Shown piece by piece: positions 23,301-31,389 of a stretch of 64,000 bases of DNA; within the stretch, counting starts at the first letter, position 1; every line of letters starts with the position of its first letter. The stretch covers positions 21,922,001 to 21,986,000 of the forward strand of contig NC_072895.1 of NCBI RefSeq assembly GCF_027943255.1, read 5' to 3'. Position numbers and translations under genes: made by a program. The notes under the pieces were generated by a model. That model did no database searches. It saw only the letters and a program-made list of their open reading frames with translations, and was not told the origin of the DNA. Source of the DNA: Anastrepha obliqua (taxonomy: Eukaryota > Arthropoda > Insecta > Diptera > Tephritidae).

Positions 23301-25350
23301 ACTCACAAATGAAATTCAGAAAAACACAAATGACTTTCAAAAGCTCTTAAATGAAATTCAGAGAAGCGCGAATGAAATTCGGAAAGACACAAATGAATTT
23401 AAGAAAAACACAAAAGAATTTCAGAAAAAAACACGAATGTATTTCAAAAACTCACAAATTAATTTCAGAAAAACACAAATGTAATTCAGATATTCCAAAA
23501 ATATTTCAGAAAGGCGCAAATGAATTTCAAAAACTAAAAAATGGATTTCAAAAAAACTCACAAATGTATTCCAAAAATTCACAAATGAATTTCAGAAAAG
23601 CGCAATTAAATTTCAGAAACTCACAAATAAATTTCAGAAAAACACAAATGTATGTCAGATATTCCAAAAATATTTCAGAAAAGTGCAATTGATTTGGATA
23701 GAAATTTGGATAGCAACACAAAGCTTTAGACAGACTAGAAATTCACAGAATACAACAAACAATGGCATATTTAGAAAAGTGTTACGCGCACTATAAAACA
23801 CTATAAAACAGATTGATAAATATAAACAACAATAGGGGGGTACAACCAAAAGAGGTTCAGGAAACTCATAGCCCTCCCTAGGGATAAACTGAGAAAGCTC
23901 ACGGACATTCTCTCAGGCCATTATCATCTGCATAGGATTGGGATATGGTCCCCTGACTCTTGTTGTTTCTGTGACCAATCCCCAAAAACTCCAACTCACC
24001 TGCTCCTTGTACGCAACGCAATAGCGAGAAGAAGGTTGATACATCTCGGCCATTTACAACCAGAAGAAAGGAATATACGCTCAACCCCAACCCAGCTCTA
24101 TCTTAAGTTCAATAAGGGAACTCGGTTTGAATGAGGTACTATGATGAGTAGATGACACAAAAGACATTGAGGTCGAATGCAAAACTTCAAATCAAATCTA
24201 ATCTAAACTAATTAGCATAAAGATAATTATAACTCTGTTAATTTCATTGTCGTAGGAAATTGTAAAAGCATTGAGAACTGCTTCTTCACCTAGTAATTCA
24301 AGGGTTCGAACATTTCTATGAGTTTTGAGTGTTAAATTCCTTCTCGCGCTCTGAAAGATGCTGCTTTTAAATATCAGTTCGGGGAAAAGGAAATACATTA
24401 TTTTTGGGCAAATGGTTTAAAACTGTGTTATGGTCGATCTTTAGCTCGTGGGCGATGTTACTACTACTAACTTGCCGGTCAACTTCGATTGAACAGAAGC
24501 GGCGAAACCAAAATTGCACGTAATTAACTGTTACACCATAAACACCATTCAGCAGCCACAATTTCAGCGGCCTGGCTTGCATTTCCCCTTAATCAAAGAA
24601 AAACTATAAAATGTAACGAATTTTCTCTTTCTTGACTTCCATTGCTAACACCCTGTAACGCAGAACTGAATGGAACATACAAAAAGAGCAAAATAATTTT
24701 TTTAGTGTGAAATGTCATCTTGACAACGAGCATAATTTTTAAATTCTTTAATCGCTACTTTACAAGACATCGATCACTACAGCGCTCTACCGAGCAAATA
24801 ATGGATTTCTTTTTTCCCAAAACTAATATTTTCAGCGATTTAAAGTTGACATGAAAATCAAAAGATGCATACCTTTGGTGTTGTTTGTTTTAGTCATTGT
24901 TGTTGTTGTTGTTGTGGTAGCTGATGGAGTGCCAATATTTAAGAACTTCTTGTAATTCTCACTACTCGATATCTTGGCCAAATAAGGCTTGGAGAAATCA
25001 ATAAACGTCACTTTAACCTCACGCATTGAACGTTTTGTAAAGAAACGCAATCGAAAACGTTTCGCTATCGAAGATGAAGGCAATTGCTTGGCTAATTTTG
25101 TTGCTATAAATTCTGTTTCCACAGCCTGAAGCTCAAGCGTGTTCGTATAATCCGAATCTACATCGTAGAAAATTTGATCTAATGTTAAATTTCTTAAATA
25201 CTGTTCAGTCTCGTTGGTCCAATCGTTGGCCAAATCGGCATAATGATCATCCAATTCGGTAGGCTCATCTAGCGATGGAGTTATATTATCCAATTTGGGC
25301 AAATATGGATCTTCAATGAATTCCAGACTCACTGGCTCAGAGTCAGTCAT
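8245..25350 (-). CDS. CG5174: TPD52-family protein, six coding exons (gene span)
   Basis: The coding exons in transcript order are 25350-24873, 21808-21684, 21597-21437, 19811-19752, 15432-15270 and 8355-8245. They join in phase to give 365 residues. Residues about 185-235 form the TPD52 coiled coil (VEEQERQHAEWSQELARVEE, then LASKTRHASDLKRKLGI). The second half carries the family's Ser/Thr-rich tail (KTASVFGSITSG, RSIEEKVGSAYENVK). TPD52 proteins are cytoplasmic coiled-coil adaptors that oligomerise and are linked to vesicle trafficking. The 159-residue N-terminal extension is not recognised. The start ATG has a good fly context (CAAAATG). All splice sites are GT-AG. The introns, up to 6.9 kb, are filled with transposons, and every element seen is intronic. 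Confidence 0.88.
8826..9918 (+). mobile_element. mariner element
   Basis: Inverted termini of 29 bp begin TTGGGTTGGGGAAAAAG and differ at one position. TA precedes the left end; the matching right flank has decayed to CA. The 1093-bp length is close to the roughly 1.3 kb of full mariners, the shortfall being in the 5' coding part. It lies in the last intron of CG5174 in the opposite orientation. Confidence 0.9.
8930..9836 (+). pseudogene. mariner transposase (DD34D), broken
   Basis: The remaining protein has a PRTGRP-like linker, the second helix-turn-helix (VSIRSISQELGVDHKTIWNH) and the catalytic core: TGDEKWITYDN, HQDNARPHTS and YSPDLAPSDYH. The last two catalytic Asp residues are 34 residues apart, the mariner DD34D signature. 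The first helix-turn-helix is missing, there is a stop near 9067, and the frame shifts near 9280. The core is otherwise well preserved, resembling the mellifera/capitata-type mariners of flies. Confidence 0.9.
10139..11081 (-). mobile_element. Tc1/mariner-superfamily element, deletion derivative, copy 1
   Basis: TA flanks both ends (10137-10138 and 11082-11083). The termini share a GGNTTTTCCAATAA core followed by GGTGTTATT. The element inserted into a local repeat whose unoccupied counterpart survives at 11251-11313, so the TA target is confirmed. It lies in the last intron of CG5174. Confidence 0.88.
10165..10968 (-). pseudogene. Tc1/mariner transposase (DD41D-like), C-terminally truncated
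   Basis: From MERYTLKQRIEIIKIHYKNG it has the N-terminal helix-turn-helix, a KTRARRSRTAENIAVVAESV linker, the first catalytic region (ILSDETHFHLGGFVNNQNCR) and, in a shifted frame, the second (QQDGATCHTS). The coding sequence then runs straight into the terminal repeat, so the third catalytic residue is absent. Frame breaks occur near 10650 and 10320. Confidence 0.82.
11098..11313. repeat. dispersed repeat copy B plus unoccupied target of the Tc1 element
   Basis: Positions 11098-11236 repeat 7657-7790. Positions 11251-11313 repeat the sequence flanking the Tc1 insertion on both sides (TTTTTAGAGGTATTTT, then TATTTTTCCACC) without the element. This local duplication must predate that insertion. 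Confidence 0.75.
11551..12310. mobile_element. pogo/Tigger-like MITE (TA target, CAGTGAACC ends)
   Basis: TA flanks both ends. Inverted termini begin CAGTGAACCAAAAA and share an ACTGGGA block. Termini starting CAGT with TA duplications fit the pogo/Tigger branch of Tc1/mariner. The 760-bp interior has no transposase. Part of it (11700-11870) recurs near 40160-40340. Confidence 0.75.
12747..13379 (+). mobile_element. Tc1/mariner-superfamily element, deletion derivative, copy 2
   Basis: Its TA target duplications are intact (12745-12746 and 13380-13381). The termini begin AAGGGTTTTCCAATAACAGG, the same family as copy 1. At 633 bp it is shorter than copy 1 because a second internal deletion removed the first catalytic region. 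Confidence 0.9.
12860..13335 (+). pseudogene. Tc1/mariner transposase, doubly deleted
   Basis: It starts MERYTLKQRIEMIKIHYKNG and keeps the helix-turn-helix and linker to FHKDLGL near 13205. It then jumps to INDFLWPELDGINLDNVYFQ and QQDGATCHTSNE, losing the first catalytic region. A few codons later the frame enters the terminal repeat, so the C-terminal third is missing, as in copy 1. Confidence 0.85.
14044..14689. other. intronic sequence, no gene seen
   Basis: This part of the last CG5174 intron has no recognisable exon. A GTTGTTGTTGTAGCAGC tract at 14229 resembles the tail of the short retroposon at 18923 but is followed by unrelated sequence. Confidence 0.4.
14690..14920 (+). pseudogene. 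Tc1-like transposase relic
   Basis: A degraded frame reads ENRLTWAKAN followed by RNWHAYSS and a stop-broken TDESSF-like stretch, then a WCCSTS-like segment. This order (helix, then the first catalytic region) is that of Tc1/pogo-type transposases. There are no intact termini and many breaks. Confidence 0.4.
15270..15432 (-). CDS. CG5174: CG5174 coding exon 5
   Basis: It begins FQRTESVLKSTTEKTASVFG and ends SIEEKVGSAYENVK. The acceptor is TTTCTTTACAG and the donor AAA|GTAAGC. This Ser/Thr-rich, partly helical segment follows the coiled coil in TPD52 proteins. If the donor is ignored the frame reads on into unrelated sequence. Confidence 0.9.
15770..16450 (+). repeat. dispersed repeat with internal ~200-bp units (copies at 34.6 and 47.7 kb)
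   Basis: Repeated motifs include ATTGTGTTAGTGATATA, GACTGATTGGACGAGTGTG and CGTGCAGAATTCG. Several internal units lie in tandem. The family recurs in reverse orientation near 34640-35105 and within Dp1 intron 4. No coding sequence or clear terminal repeat is visible, so the class is unknown. Confidence 0.65.
17175..17969 (+). mobile_element. RNase H-type non-LTR fragment nested in the Jockey-like element
   Basis: It contains an RT thumb (IAYAYVVWWKATM, then PLNRLQRSVCLGITGVMST) and the start of RNase H (FYTEGCKTSDGSGSGWYLD). It then jumps by internal deletion to a 3' region ending in repeated CTAAT units. It is 5'-truncated. A 3' end of repeated TAATC also closes the related fragment at 24.2 kb. 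Confidence 0.7.
17339..17800 (+). pseudogene. RT thumb / RNase H start fragment
   Basis: This 153-codon frame is the longest surviving part of the nested LINE. It joins the end of the reverse transcriptase to the first strand of RNase H. The Asp expected in the TDGS motif has become Glu (TEGC). The rest of RNase H is deleted. Confidence 0.7.
18923..19047 (-). mobile_element. 125-bp hairpin-rich retroposon, monomer
   Basis: Perfect 13-bp target duplications TTCAAAAAAAAGT flank it (18910-18922 and 19048-19060). In the likely minus orientation it starts CGTTTCCACGACAGTCGG and ends in a (CAA)n tail. It contains CCGGATTTATATCCGG and a larger hairpin with arms GCAGCATTCCCC and GGGGAATGTTTATGCTGC (variant here). 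It has no ORF. Long A-rich duplications imply LINE-mediated retroposition. Confidence 0.8.
19150..19245 (+). repeat. SINE 3' fragment
   Basis: It shares CATTTGTGGAACAACAACAA and GACACACGCC with the full tRNA-derived SINE at 41.9 kb. It is a short, degraded piece. Confidence 0.55.
19385..19563 (+). pseudogene. RTE-like ORF C-terminal tail
   Basis: The frame reads LDLRPNGERKRGRPRRRWLE, then DVEADLRKLRVQCWREVAVN and DRWQEAVKKAMVHQGL before TGA. The RGRP-RWxxDVExDL tail is characteristic of RTE-type LINE polyproteins. An (AAG)n tract follows, as often seen at RTE 3' ends. Confidence 0.7.
19752..19811 (-). CDS. CG5174: CG5174 exon 4, 60-bp phase-symmetric cassette
   Basis: It reads FQSVEQSVGNLTKAVHDAP between acceptor TTTTTAAG and donor AAT|GTAAGT. 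Its length is a multiple of three and it enters and leaves in the same phase, so skipping it keeps the frame (365 versus 345 residues). As I recall, fly TPD52 products carry a similar QSVEQSVG segment at this place. TPD52 genes are known for small alternative exons here. Confidence 0.85.
19954..20104. mobile_element. 151-bp TA-flanked MITE
   Basis: Inverted termini of about 29 bp begin AAGGGTATTTCAAAAG and meet at CGCCTAGATG. The flanks carry TA. It is one of the smallest elements in the window and sits in CG5174 intron 3. Confidence 0.75.
20385..20995 (-). pseudogene. RTE-like reverse transcriptase, C-terminal half
   Basis: On the minus strand the frame reads LMQEFKYLGVVLSINKDPFL, then QKLQMYKTIIISILTYCCET. 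After a frame break it continues WYGHVLRMSSERATKEVFET. This is the thumb and C-terminal order of RTE-type ORF2. It is broken by several stops and lacks the catalytic core. Confidence 0.7.
21437..21597 (-). CDS. CG5174: CG5174 coding exon 3 (coiled coil core)
   Basis: It begins ELARVEEEINTLRTVLASK and runs through DLKRKLGITMWKEITDD to NVKESS. This is the most conserved segment of the TPD52 family. The acceptor is GTTTGTAG and the donor AGT|GTAAGT. It leaves two bases of the next codon, the same phase needed by both possible downstream exons. Confidence 0.92.
21684..21808 (-). CDS. CG5174: CG5174 coding exon 2
   Basis: It encodes TTSKLSEPASPVASVASAD and the first half of the TPD52 coiled coil, ending EWSQ. 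The acceptor is AATGCAG and the donor CAA|GTAAGT. It enters in phase 1 and leaves in phase 0, matching its neighbours. Confidence 0.9.
23118..23690. repeat. 21-bp minisatellite in CG5174 intron 1
   Basis: About 27 imperfect units of 21-22 bp repeat the pattern AATTTCAGAAAAACACAAATG. Two frames stay open through most of it only because 21 is a multiple of three, giving repetitive NEFQKNT-like peptides. A longer block with CAGATATTCCAAAAATATTTC recurs 169 bp apart (23487 and 23656), indicating a higher-order unit of about eight monomers. Confidence 0.9.
23866..24206 (+). pseudogene. non-LTR ORF2 C terminus (zinc-knuckle tail)
   Basis: The frame reads LRKLTDILSGHYHLHRIGIW, then DSCCFCDQSPKTPTHLLL, ARRRLIHLGHLQPEERNI and a stop. 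This is the CCHC-like C-terminal segment after RNase H in I/R1-type elements. The 3' end is a run of CTAAT-like repeats. Everything upstream is truncated. Confidence 0.7.
24367..24582 (-). pseudogene. mariner transposase N-terminal relic
   Basis: It contains YVQFWFRRFCS and VSSSNIAHELKIDHNTVLNH, the linker and second helix-turn-helix of mariner transposases. The region between them is shortened and no catalytic domain follows. Confidence 0.55.
24873..25350 (-). CDS. CG5174: CG5174 coding exon 1 (N-terminal extension)
   Basis: It encodes residues 1-159 and ends one base into codon 160, before donor GTATGC. The frame is open further 5', but the first in-frame ATG with a good context is at 25350 (MTDSEPVSLEFIEDPY). 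It is acidic at first, then basic around residues 85-105 (SSSIAKRFRLRFFTKRS), and ends in a run of seven Thr with a TKTNNTK tail. I recognise no domain. TPD52 proteins usually begin near the coiled coil, so a second, shorter isoform from another promoter is likely; I could not find its first exon. Confidence 0.75.
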
Positions 25351-26635
25351 TTTGACGACAACGACAAGAACGCCACTGGCAAGCACATGCGGTCAGCAAA
25401 GCGTAAAGTGAAATCGTTGTTCTTATTATTAATATGGTAAATAGTTTAGTAGATTTGTAGGTACATATGTATGTGTCTACGATCGCTCTTTATCATTCAT
25501 GATCTACTAAGCGCACATAGTGTCAGAACACTAATACTTTCTCTTTTTTCTCAGTTATCGCAGTTGTTGTATCACATGTCATTTTAAGCAAGAATACTTT
25601 TTTTTGTTTTATTTGGGGCAGTTTGTATACTATGTGGCAATATTTTAACATCTGTAGCGATTGTTTTTCGAAATTATAGTCACTGTAAGCGAATTCCGAA
25701 GTTAAGCACAAAATCGAATATGAACTGTTTTACTTTCATTTTTGCCATTTTGAAATAATTATAGGTAATATATTGCATTTATCTTGCGTCAAACCAAAGT
25801 GATCGCCATCCGCACGCCCCATACACAACAATACGTGCACAATACCAACTTCATTAGTTCGTTATTCGTCCGACGGCAGCTAAAATCTGACTGAGTAACC
25901 GCAAATCGTAATAAAAGCCAGTATTAAAAGATAGAAAATAACGAAAATACGAGTAGAAAAGCGTGTGCAAATGCTCCAACAAAGCGAAATAACAATTTAT
26001 GTCAGCAAATCCAACCGCTCATTTCAGTCGGCCCGCATTTACTAACGCTACTCAGTCCCACTGCCACTCTGGCACTTAGCGCTGGGGAGTACGACGTGAG
26101 ATTTATATGTATGTTTGTATGTATGTTAACCATAACAGCAACTTCACCAAATAGCCGTTTACACAGAACAAGCCACTAACCAATCAGTTGGTTAACACAT
26201 CAGCAACCAACAATAACAACAACAACAACGTAAACAGAAAACCTATGACTCAGCCATACAACTTAACAACGCCTACAGCAACAGGCAGCCTCTACTAGGA
26301 CCAGGCATACACACAAAACGATATGTATGCTGGCATAAACAAAACTTCACCAAGCCAACCAAGACAACAAACCAACTAGCAAGACAACTAGCAAAACTAA
26401 CAAAATACGTTAAACCAGAAGAGCGATTATTTAAATCGAAAATATATTGCAGTGTGACAATGCGAAAAATGGGTAAATTATTAATTAGAAATGCAATTTA
26501 TTTTAATAAAATATGTTTGTTGGACATGCCAAAGGGTGGTGCATCCAGCGTTTGCAATTTCAACTATCGATTGTTTTAACTTTGAGGGCTAAAATATCAT
26601 CCGTTATGTACCAGACATTCGGTTTGTGTTATATA
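25351..26635. other. CG5174: 5' flank of CG5174
   Basis: This lies upstream of the CG5174 start codon and should hold its 5' UTR and promoter. A minus-strand TCAGTC initiator-like hexamer occurs at 25889-25894, but such matches are common by chance. CAA-rich simple sequence lies near 26210-26230. No other gene is seen. Confidence 0.35.
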
Positions 26636-27893
26636 AGGTCAAATTCAAGATAAACAAGACTGAGCCAAAATAATGATAACTTCGAGTTTATTTATTCAAA
26701 ATAGTCCTCTGGTTTCGATACACTGTTTTGTTCGATCTAAAAGCTTCTCGAAAGAGTGTTTCAGGTGATTGATCGGAATGTCAGTGTAAGCCTTTTGGAT
26801 GGCCTCTACGGACGCAAAACGTTTTCCTTTGATGGCCAAATGCAAATTTCCGCGTTGGTAGAAGTCACAGGCAGCCATTTTAGGTAAATATGGTGAGTGG
26901 TTGTTGGTTAAAACGCGATTTCTAACCAAAAAATCTGTCACAAGAGTGGATCGATGAGATGGTGGATTACCATGCAAGAAGCGCCAGCTTCCTCCTTCGT
27001 GGTATTCAGGGTGAATTCGAAGAAATCAAACGCCAAGATAGAAAATTTCATTGACGGTTTGGCCCATTGGCACGAACCACTTGTGGAAAATTCCCTTACA
27101 ATCGTAAAACCAAATGAGTATCGACTTGATTTTTGACTTCTCTAAACGCAATTTTTTTGGGGTTGCTCGTCTGGGGCCTTCCATTCGGCTTTTTGACGCT
27201 TAGTTTCAGGTTCATGTTAGAAGCACCACGTTTTATCTTAAGTTACAATGTTTTAAAGGAAGTTCTCGCCTTTCTCGCCTCTTTAATGAAGTATTTCGAA
27301 TGTTGAATTCTGAGCAATTTTTGGTCCTCAGTTAACTTGTGTGGAATGAAACGTGCACAGACCTTTTGTAAGCCCAAATGATCAGTTAAAATGCGATAAG
27401 TCGATGTTTTGGAGATATTCAACTCCGATTCCATGAATTTCAACGATGATTTCGGTTTATTTTTGATAAATTTACGAACAATTTCGATGGAGTTTTCGGT
27501 GATTACCGTTTTTGGGCGGCCCGGCCCGTATATTTTGTCATTTACGTCTTCATAACCAACTCTGAAACGTGTAAACCACTCATGAACTCTGGCACGAGAT
27601 AAACAATCATCGCCATTTACTTTTTTCATCAATTCAAATGGTTCGGTAACCGTTTTATCGATTTTAAAACGGAATTTGATATTAGCTCTTTGTTCGAAAC
27701 TCATTTTTGTACCGATGACACAAACATACTGACACTTTAGATGCAATAACTTCGCTTCCACTGAATCGAATGTCACCAAGCTTTCACTGGAAGTCAGCTA
27801 TGGATGTAACTTCCAACGCACTATCTCATTAAAAAGATGGCGCCCTCAAAAACATTTTTATGACGCCAGTCTTGTTTATTTTGGACTTCACCT
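26636..27893 (-). mobile_element. second mariner-type element
   Basis: Imperfect inverted termini begin AGGTCAAATTC and AGGTGAAGTCC and share ATAAACAAGACTG. The left flank is TA; the right has diverged. The 1258-bp length is near full size. It differs from the 8.8 kb mariner in both ends and transposase. Confidence 0.8.
26696..27704 (-). pseudogene. mariner transposase, broken
   Basis: From MSFEQRANIKFRFKIDKTVT the frame runs through VNGDDCLSRARVHEWFTRF, PGRPKTVITENSIEIVRKF and SELNISKTSTYRILTDHLGL to about 27250. A middle part is scrambled. The end reappears in another frame as NPPSHRSTLVTDFLVRNRVL to ASVEAIQKAYTDIPI. The catalytic Asp of the APCD motif survives as AACD, but the preceding SPD has become LPK. 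Confidence 0.85.
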
Positions 27894-28299
27894 CGTAGTT
27901 CTGAGTTACTTTTCTAGTTTATTTCAGAGATTTAGTTATTATATTTTGATGAACGGACAAGTTACTATTTTTATTTAAGATTGCTTTTTTTTTTTGTGAG
28001 CAGCATTCGCAGTGTCATTATCTCGTGCCTACGAAACAGGCGTATATATTTTATAATAAAAAGAAATTTTAGTAAAAAAAAAGGTATTGTATAAGTACTT
28101 ATATATGTATCATTGACCTGTAACATTCCTAAATGTCCTGAAAAAGTTTGAAAAAACAATAAAAAAATGTCGAAAGTTCGCTAAAAGTATTCAAAAGTAC
28201 CAACACAATCCAAACCATTAGGGCTATAAAACGCATGGCTTGTCGCTTAAACATGATTAAGAAATACTAAAAACAGCGGTTGAAGACTTTTTAAACGAA

Positions 28300-28425
28300 A
28301 AATCAGATCTTCAGATGAAGCCCATTTTCACCTCGGCAGTTATGTTGACAAACAGAAGTGTCACATTAGCGGGCCGGAAACTCCACAACTGATTATTTGG
28401 TGTGGATTTTGGTCGAACGGTATCA
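28300..28425 (+). pseudogene. DD41D-like transposase relic
   Basis: A short frame reads SDEAHFHLGSYVDKQKCHIS then PETPQLIIWCGFW. It matches the first catalytic region of the transposase at 10.3-11.0 kb. No termini are visible. Confidence 0.5.
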
Positions 28426-28479
28426 CTAGATAATCTTTTCCTCGGGATGTGAGATGCAATTCGCTGCGCGAGGCACGCG

Positions 28480-28712
28480 AGTTACATACTCTCTTACTTC
28501 TAAGAGTAAGATCATTATTTAAGAGAACTTCCGTTGTTAAGTTTAAATATTACTCTAGCTGTAAGTAAGTTTGTAAGTTTGTAACATAAAAATTGAAATA
28601 TTAGCTCTTAAGTTTTAGTTTTAGTAGACACTTCTGTTTAAACAGTTGGTTTTAGTGACTAATAAAGACAATTAAAACTTAAAAAGGAATATTTAAAACG
28701 TATTCCGTTAGT
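28480..28712. mobile_element. candidate solo LTR
   Basis: A 233-bp segment starts AGTTACAT and ends CGTTAGT, with CGCG on both sides (28476-28479 and 28713-28716). An AATAAA lies at about 28661, near the 3' side as in an LTR R region. Four-base duplications fit Ty3/gypsy elements. No internal region is attached and the terminal inverted bases are imperfect, so this is tentative. Confidence 0.4.
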
Positions 28713-28780
28713 CGCGTGGGGCACATTTTAAGTGCAGACCTCTACAGAAGGGGGTAACATAGTCACGTGTCAAATCTCAA

Positions 28781-29129
28781 ATGGTGCGCAGGCCAGAGCA
28801 TCTCCGAAAGCGGCAACAAACATTGCAAGAGTTGCATTTGACTGATGTCAAGTTCCGAGGAACTCTGGTCTGTAGCTCGGGTATGCTCCGAGAAACCGTA
28901 GAGGTTCTATTTGTGGTGCTAAATGGTTGTACCAGTGTATTGCGCGAGGTAGAAGCCGTGGGAGCTAAGGGGGCGAGATGGCGGAAGCAACATATGGCCA
29001 CAAACCGTTTAGACCACTCCCCATGTGTCTTAAGGTCTAAACAGGTCTTAAGGTGGCACCACCCGTTGCACTCATTACATCTAACCGATGTGGGGTTGGG
29101 TTGGAGCCATTTTTGGCAAACGCAGCATA
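28781..29129 (-). pseudogene. PHD-type zinc-finger ORF fragment, probably non-LTR retroelement
   Basis: Reading down from 29129 gives CCVCQKWLQPNPTSVRCNEC, then NGWCHLKTC and FVAICCFRHLAPLAPTAS. A second, decayed copy follows: LTSVKCNSCNVCCRFRRCSG. The Cys/His spacing is that of a PHD finger, and two such fingers occur in some insect LINE proteins. It is on the opposite strand to the RT fragment that follows at 29.2 kb, so they are either different elements or head to head. Confidence 0.5.
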
Positions 29130-29189
29130 AATAGATCTCGTGTCTAGGGTTAGGCTCAATACCAGCCCTAAGGAGAGGTACTGCATGGA

Positions 29190-29645
29190 ACTGCTCCAGT
29201 AAGGTGTGTCTCAGGGTGATGTCCTTTCACCCTTGCTTTTCAATTTCTATATCTCGAAGCTGATCCAAAAACCAGAGGCATTTTCACTGGTCTCCTATGC
29301 TAACGATTATTCGATAATAACGTCCGGACGAAGGAGGTCAAACTGCAGTTAAAGATGAAAGTCGATAACACCCCAATATCGACTGTCAACTACACAAAAA
29401 TTTTCGGTGTCTCCTGCTCCGCGTATACAACCGCAATTGTCACTAAAAAAAAGTTGCTGGCGCCATTAAAGCAATTGGCCGGTCGGTACTAAATTACGCT
29501 GCGCCTTATTGGTCGCCTGCTGATTGGTAGTGGACAAATCTCCAGAACTGTCAAAATGCTGCTATCAGGACAGTCACGGGATGCCTCTTGATGTCTCCCC
29601 TGCAACACCTTCATAATGAGGTTTCCACGCTTCCAGTCAATTAAC
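29190..29645 (+). pseudogene. Jockey-like reverse transcriptase fragment
   Basis: It contains GVSQGDVLSPLLFNFYISKL, the RT palm, then VSYANDYSIITSGR, where the catalytic YADD has become YAND. Thumb residues follow in shifted frames. Loss of a catalytic Asp and several stops mark it as dead. Confidence 0.7.
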
Positions 29646-29649
29646 AAAG

Positions 29650-30638
29650 CAAAACAATTTTTGTATGGGCGTTAGCGTAGGAATCATTTCTCACATTTCC
29701 TAGAGCCTGAACCACCTGCCAGGCGAGTAAAAAAATTACTATTTGCTATATTTTTAAATATATTTTTATGTAATAAACGAAAGAATTATGTCCAGTATTA
29801 AGTACAGTAACAACTGTGCTAACTTAAATCTAGAATATGGTTAACTTTACATAAAACTACGGACATCTTGGTAGCCATCTATGTCAAAAATTTTCAAATT
29901 TTCTCTATTGCAGTAGAAACGCTTGATGTTTTTGAAACTGAATGCATTTATACTCACACGTTCTTGTTTTAAATTGCCCGACTTAAGGAACAGTGCAGAA
30001 TTGGAAACAAGCAACGTTTGGAATTTACGCAAAATTAAATTGATAATCTAGAAGATTAGGGCAATGGTTAGGTTTAGCAAGCGAATTTCAAGAAGGTGAA
30101 TTCGCAGAAAATGTTGGTACCGAAATTAAATCGGGAACCATTCGCCTCACTTCTTATCATAAGAATACGTCAAAATCACCTCCAGTGGTCAAAAGACAAT
30201 AAAAATAAATCAACTAACTTGGTTGACTAAAAGTATATTACTTGAGGCGAAATTCAGCGAAACGTGTTTTCGAAGTAAGGCTAATCAGATTGAAACAGAA
30301 TAGTCTTTGAGTATATTTCTTACAATAGCCTTAGATAGCTGACTCTAATAGGTATAACGATAAACATTGGTAAATGACAACAGATACTTGAGGAAAACTG
30401 AATACACGTACCTTCAACTAAAGAGCTGTGTTCGCAAGTAAACCAAATAAAAGATGAGGAATGAAATTCACCAGACAAAACAGGGTGAGGGAAAGCATCT
30501 CTTGGTCATCGAAAATCTGAGTTATTCGGGTACATAGAACCGACTACCATGGGAATGTATATTTTTGGCTTTTGATCATTTTTGCGTGAAGATCACTTAT
30601 TATAGAGATTTTATATATTATTTTTAAAGCATTAAGCT
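29650..30638. other. intergenic, no gene seen
   Basis: No coding exon is recognisable. A degraded end of the short retroposon (ACATAGAACCGACTACC) occurs near 30530-30556. Confidence 0.4.
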
Positions 30639-30772
30639 CCTCATAAAAAATATCTGCCGTTCGGAGTCGGCTTGAAACTGTGGTCCCTTCATTTGTGGAA
30701 CAACAACAAGACGCACGCCTCAAATAGGAGAAATAGCTCGGCCAGACACCCAGAAAGGGTGTACGTGTCAGT
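30639..30772 (+). repeat. SINE 3' fragment
   Basis: It shares CTCATAAAAAATATCTGCCG, CATTTGTGGAACAACAACAA and GACGCACGCC with the SINE at 41.9 kb. The tRNA-like head is missing. Confidence 0.65.
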
Positions 30773-30989
30773 TATATAAACGGCTGACTGTTTGATGGTA
30801 TTATATATATATTATATATAAGGTCTCAAAATTTGATACCCAATTTTTTCACAAGTTAGATTCCAGCAGATTCTGATCTCATTGATTATGTTTGAGCTGT
30901 CATATGCTAACTACGAGATAGGAATCACGGAACATCGTAACGATGTCATAAAACATTATCTTCACCTTCGACGAATATTGTACCAGTTT

Positions 30990-31110
30990 CTCAAGCCTTG
31001 CCAGCGCGGTGTAGTTACCGATCTTCACGGCCTAACTCATCGAATGGGTTAGGAAGGGGATGTGAATAGGTGGTTAGTATCGTGCGGGAAACTGCCACAA
31101 CAACAACAAA
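30990..31110 (+). repeat. CAA-tailed short repeat, unclassified
   Basis: A segment beginning near CAGCGCGGTGTAGTTACCG ends in CCACAACAACAACAAAC. The tail type matches the short retroposons of this window but the body differs. No target duplication was identified. Confidence 0.3.
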
Positions 31111-31389
31111 CATGGACGAATATACATCCAGGTAATGTAGAATCAGTCCTAACAGTTTGAAAATAAGCAAACTATTAAAATATATTTCCAAATACTAAAT
31201 AAATCAAATCAACAAGAGAAAAACATAAGCTGCAATTAGTGGTGCCATACAATAGTCATAACCGTAACCATAGCAATCAGCTGTTCCGAAGCATATGAGC
31301 ATCACTGTAATCGATTATAGGTGCCGCACTACAACGCCATAACCATAACTTTCGCCTTATGTATCTATTGAATTTTGATTTTTCCCCGT

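Noticed and set aside
23065..23692. Two long open frames encoding repetitive Asn/Phe/Gln/Lys peptides
   Set aside because: They are produced by a 21-bp tandem repeat whose length is a multiple of three. Units are diverged without codon bias and there is no start or splice context.
25889..25894. TCAGTC initiator as the CG5174 promoter
   Set aside because: A single hexamer match with no TATA or clear downstream element at the expected spacing is too weak to call.
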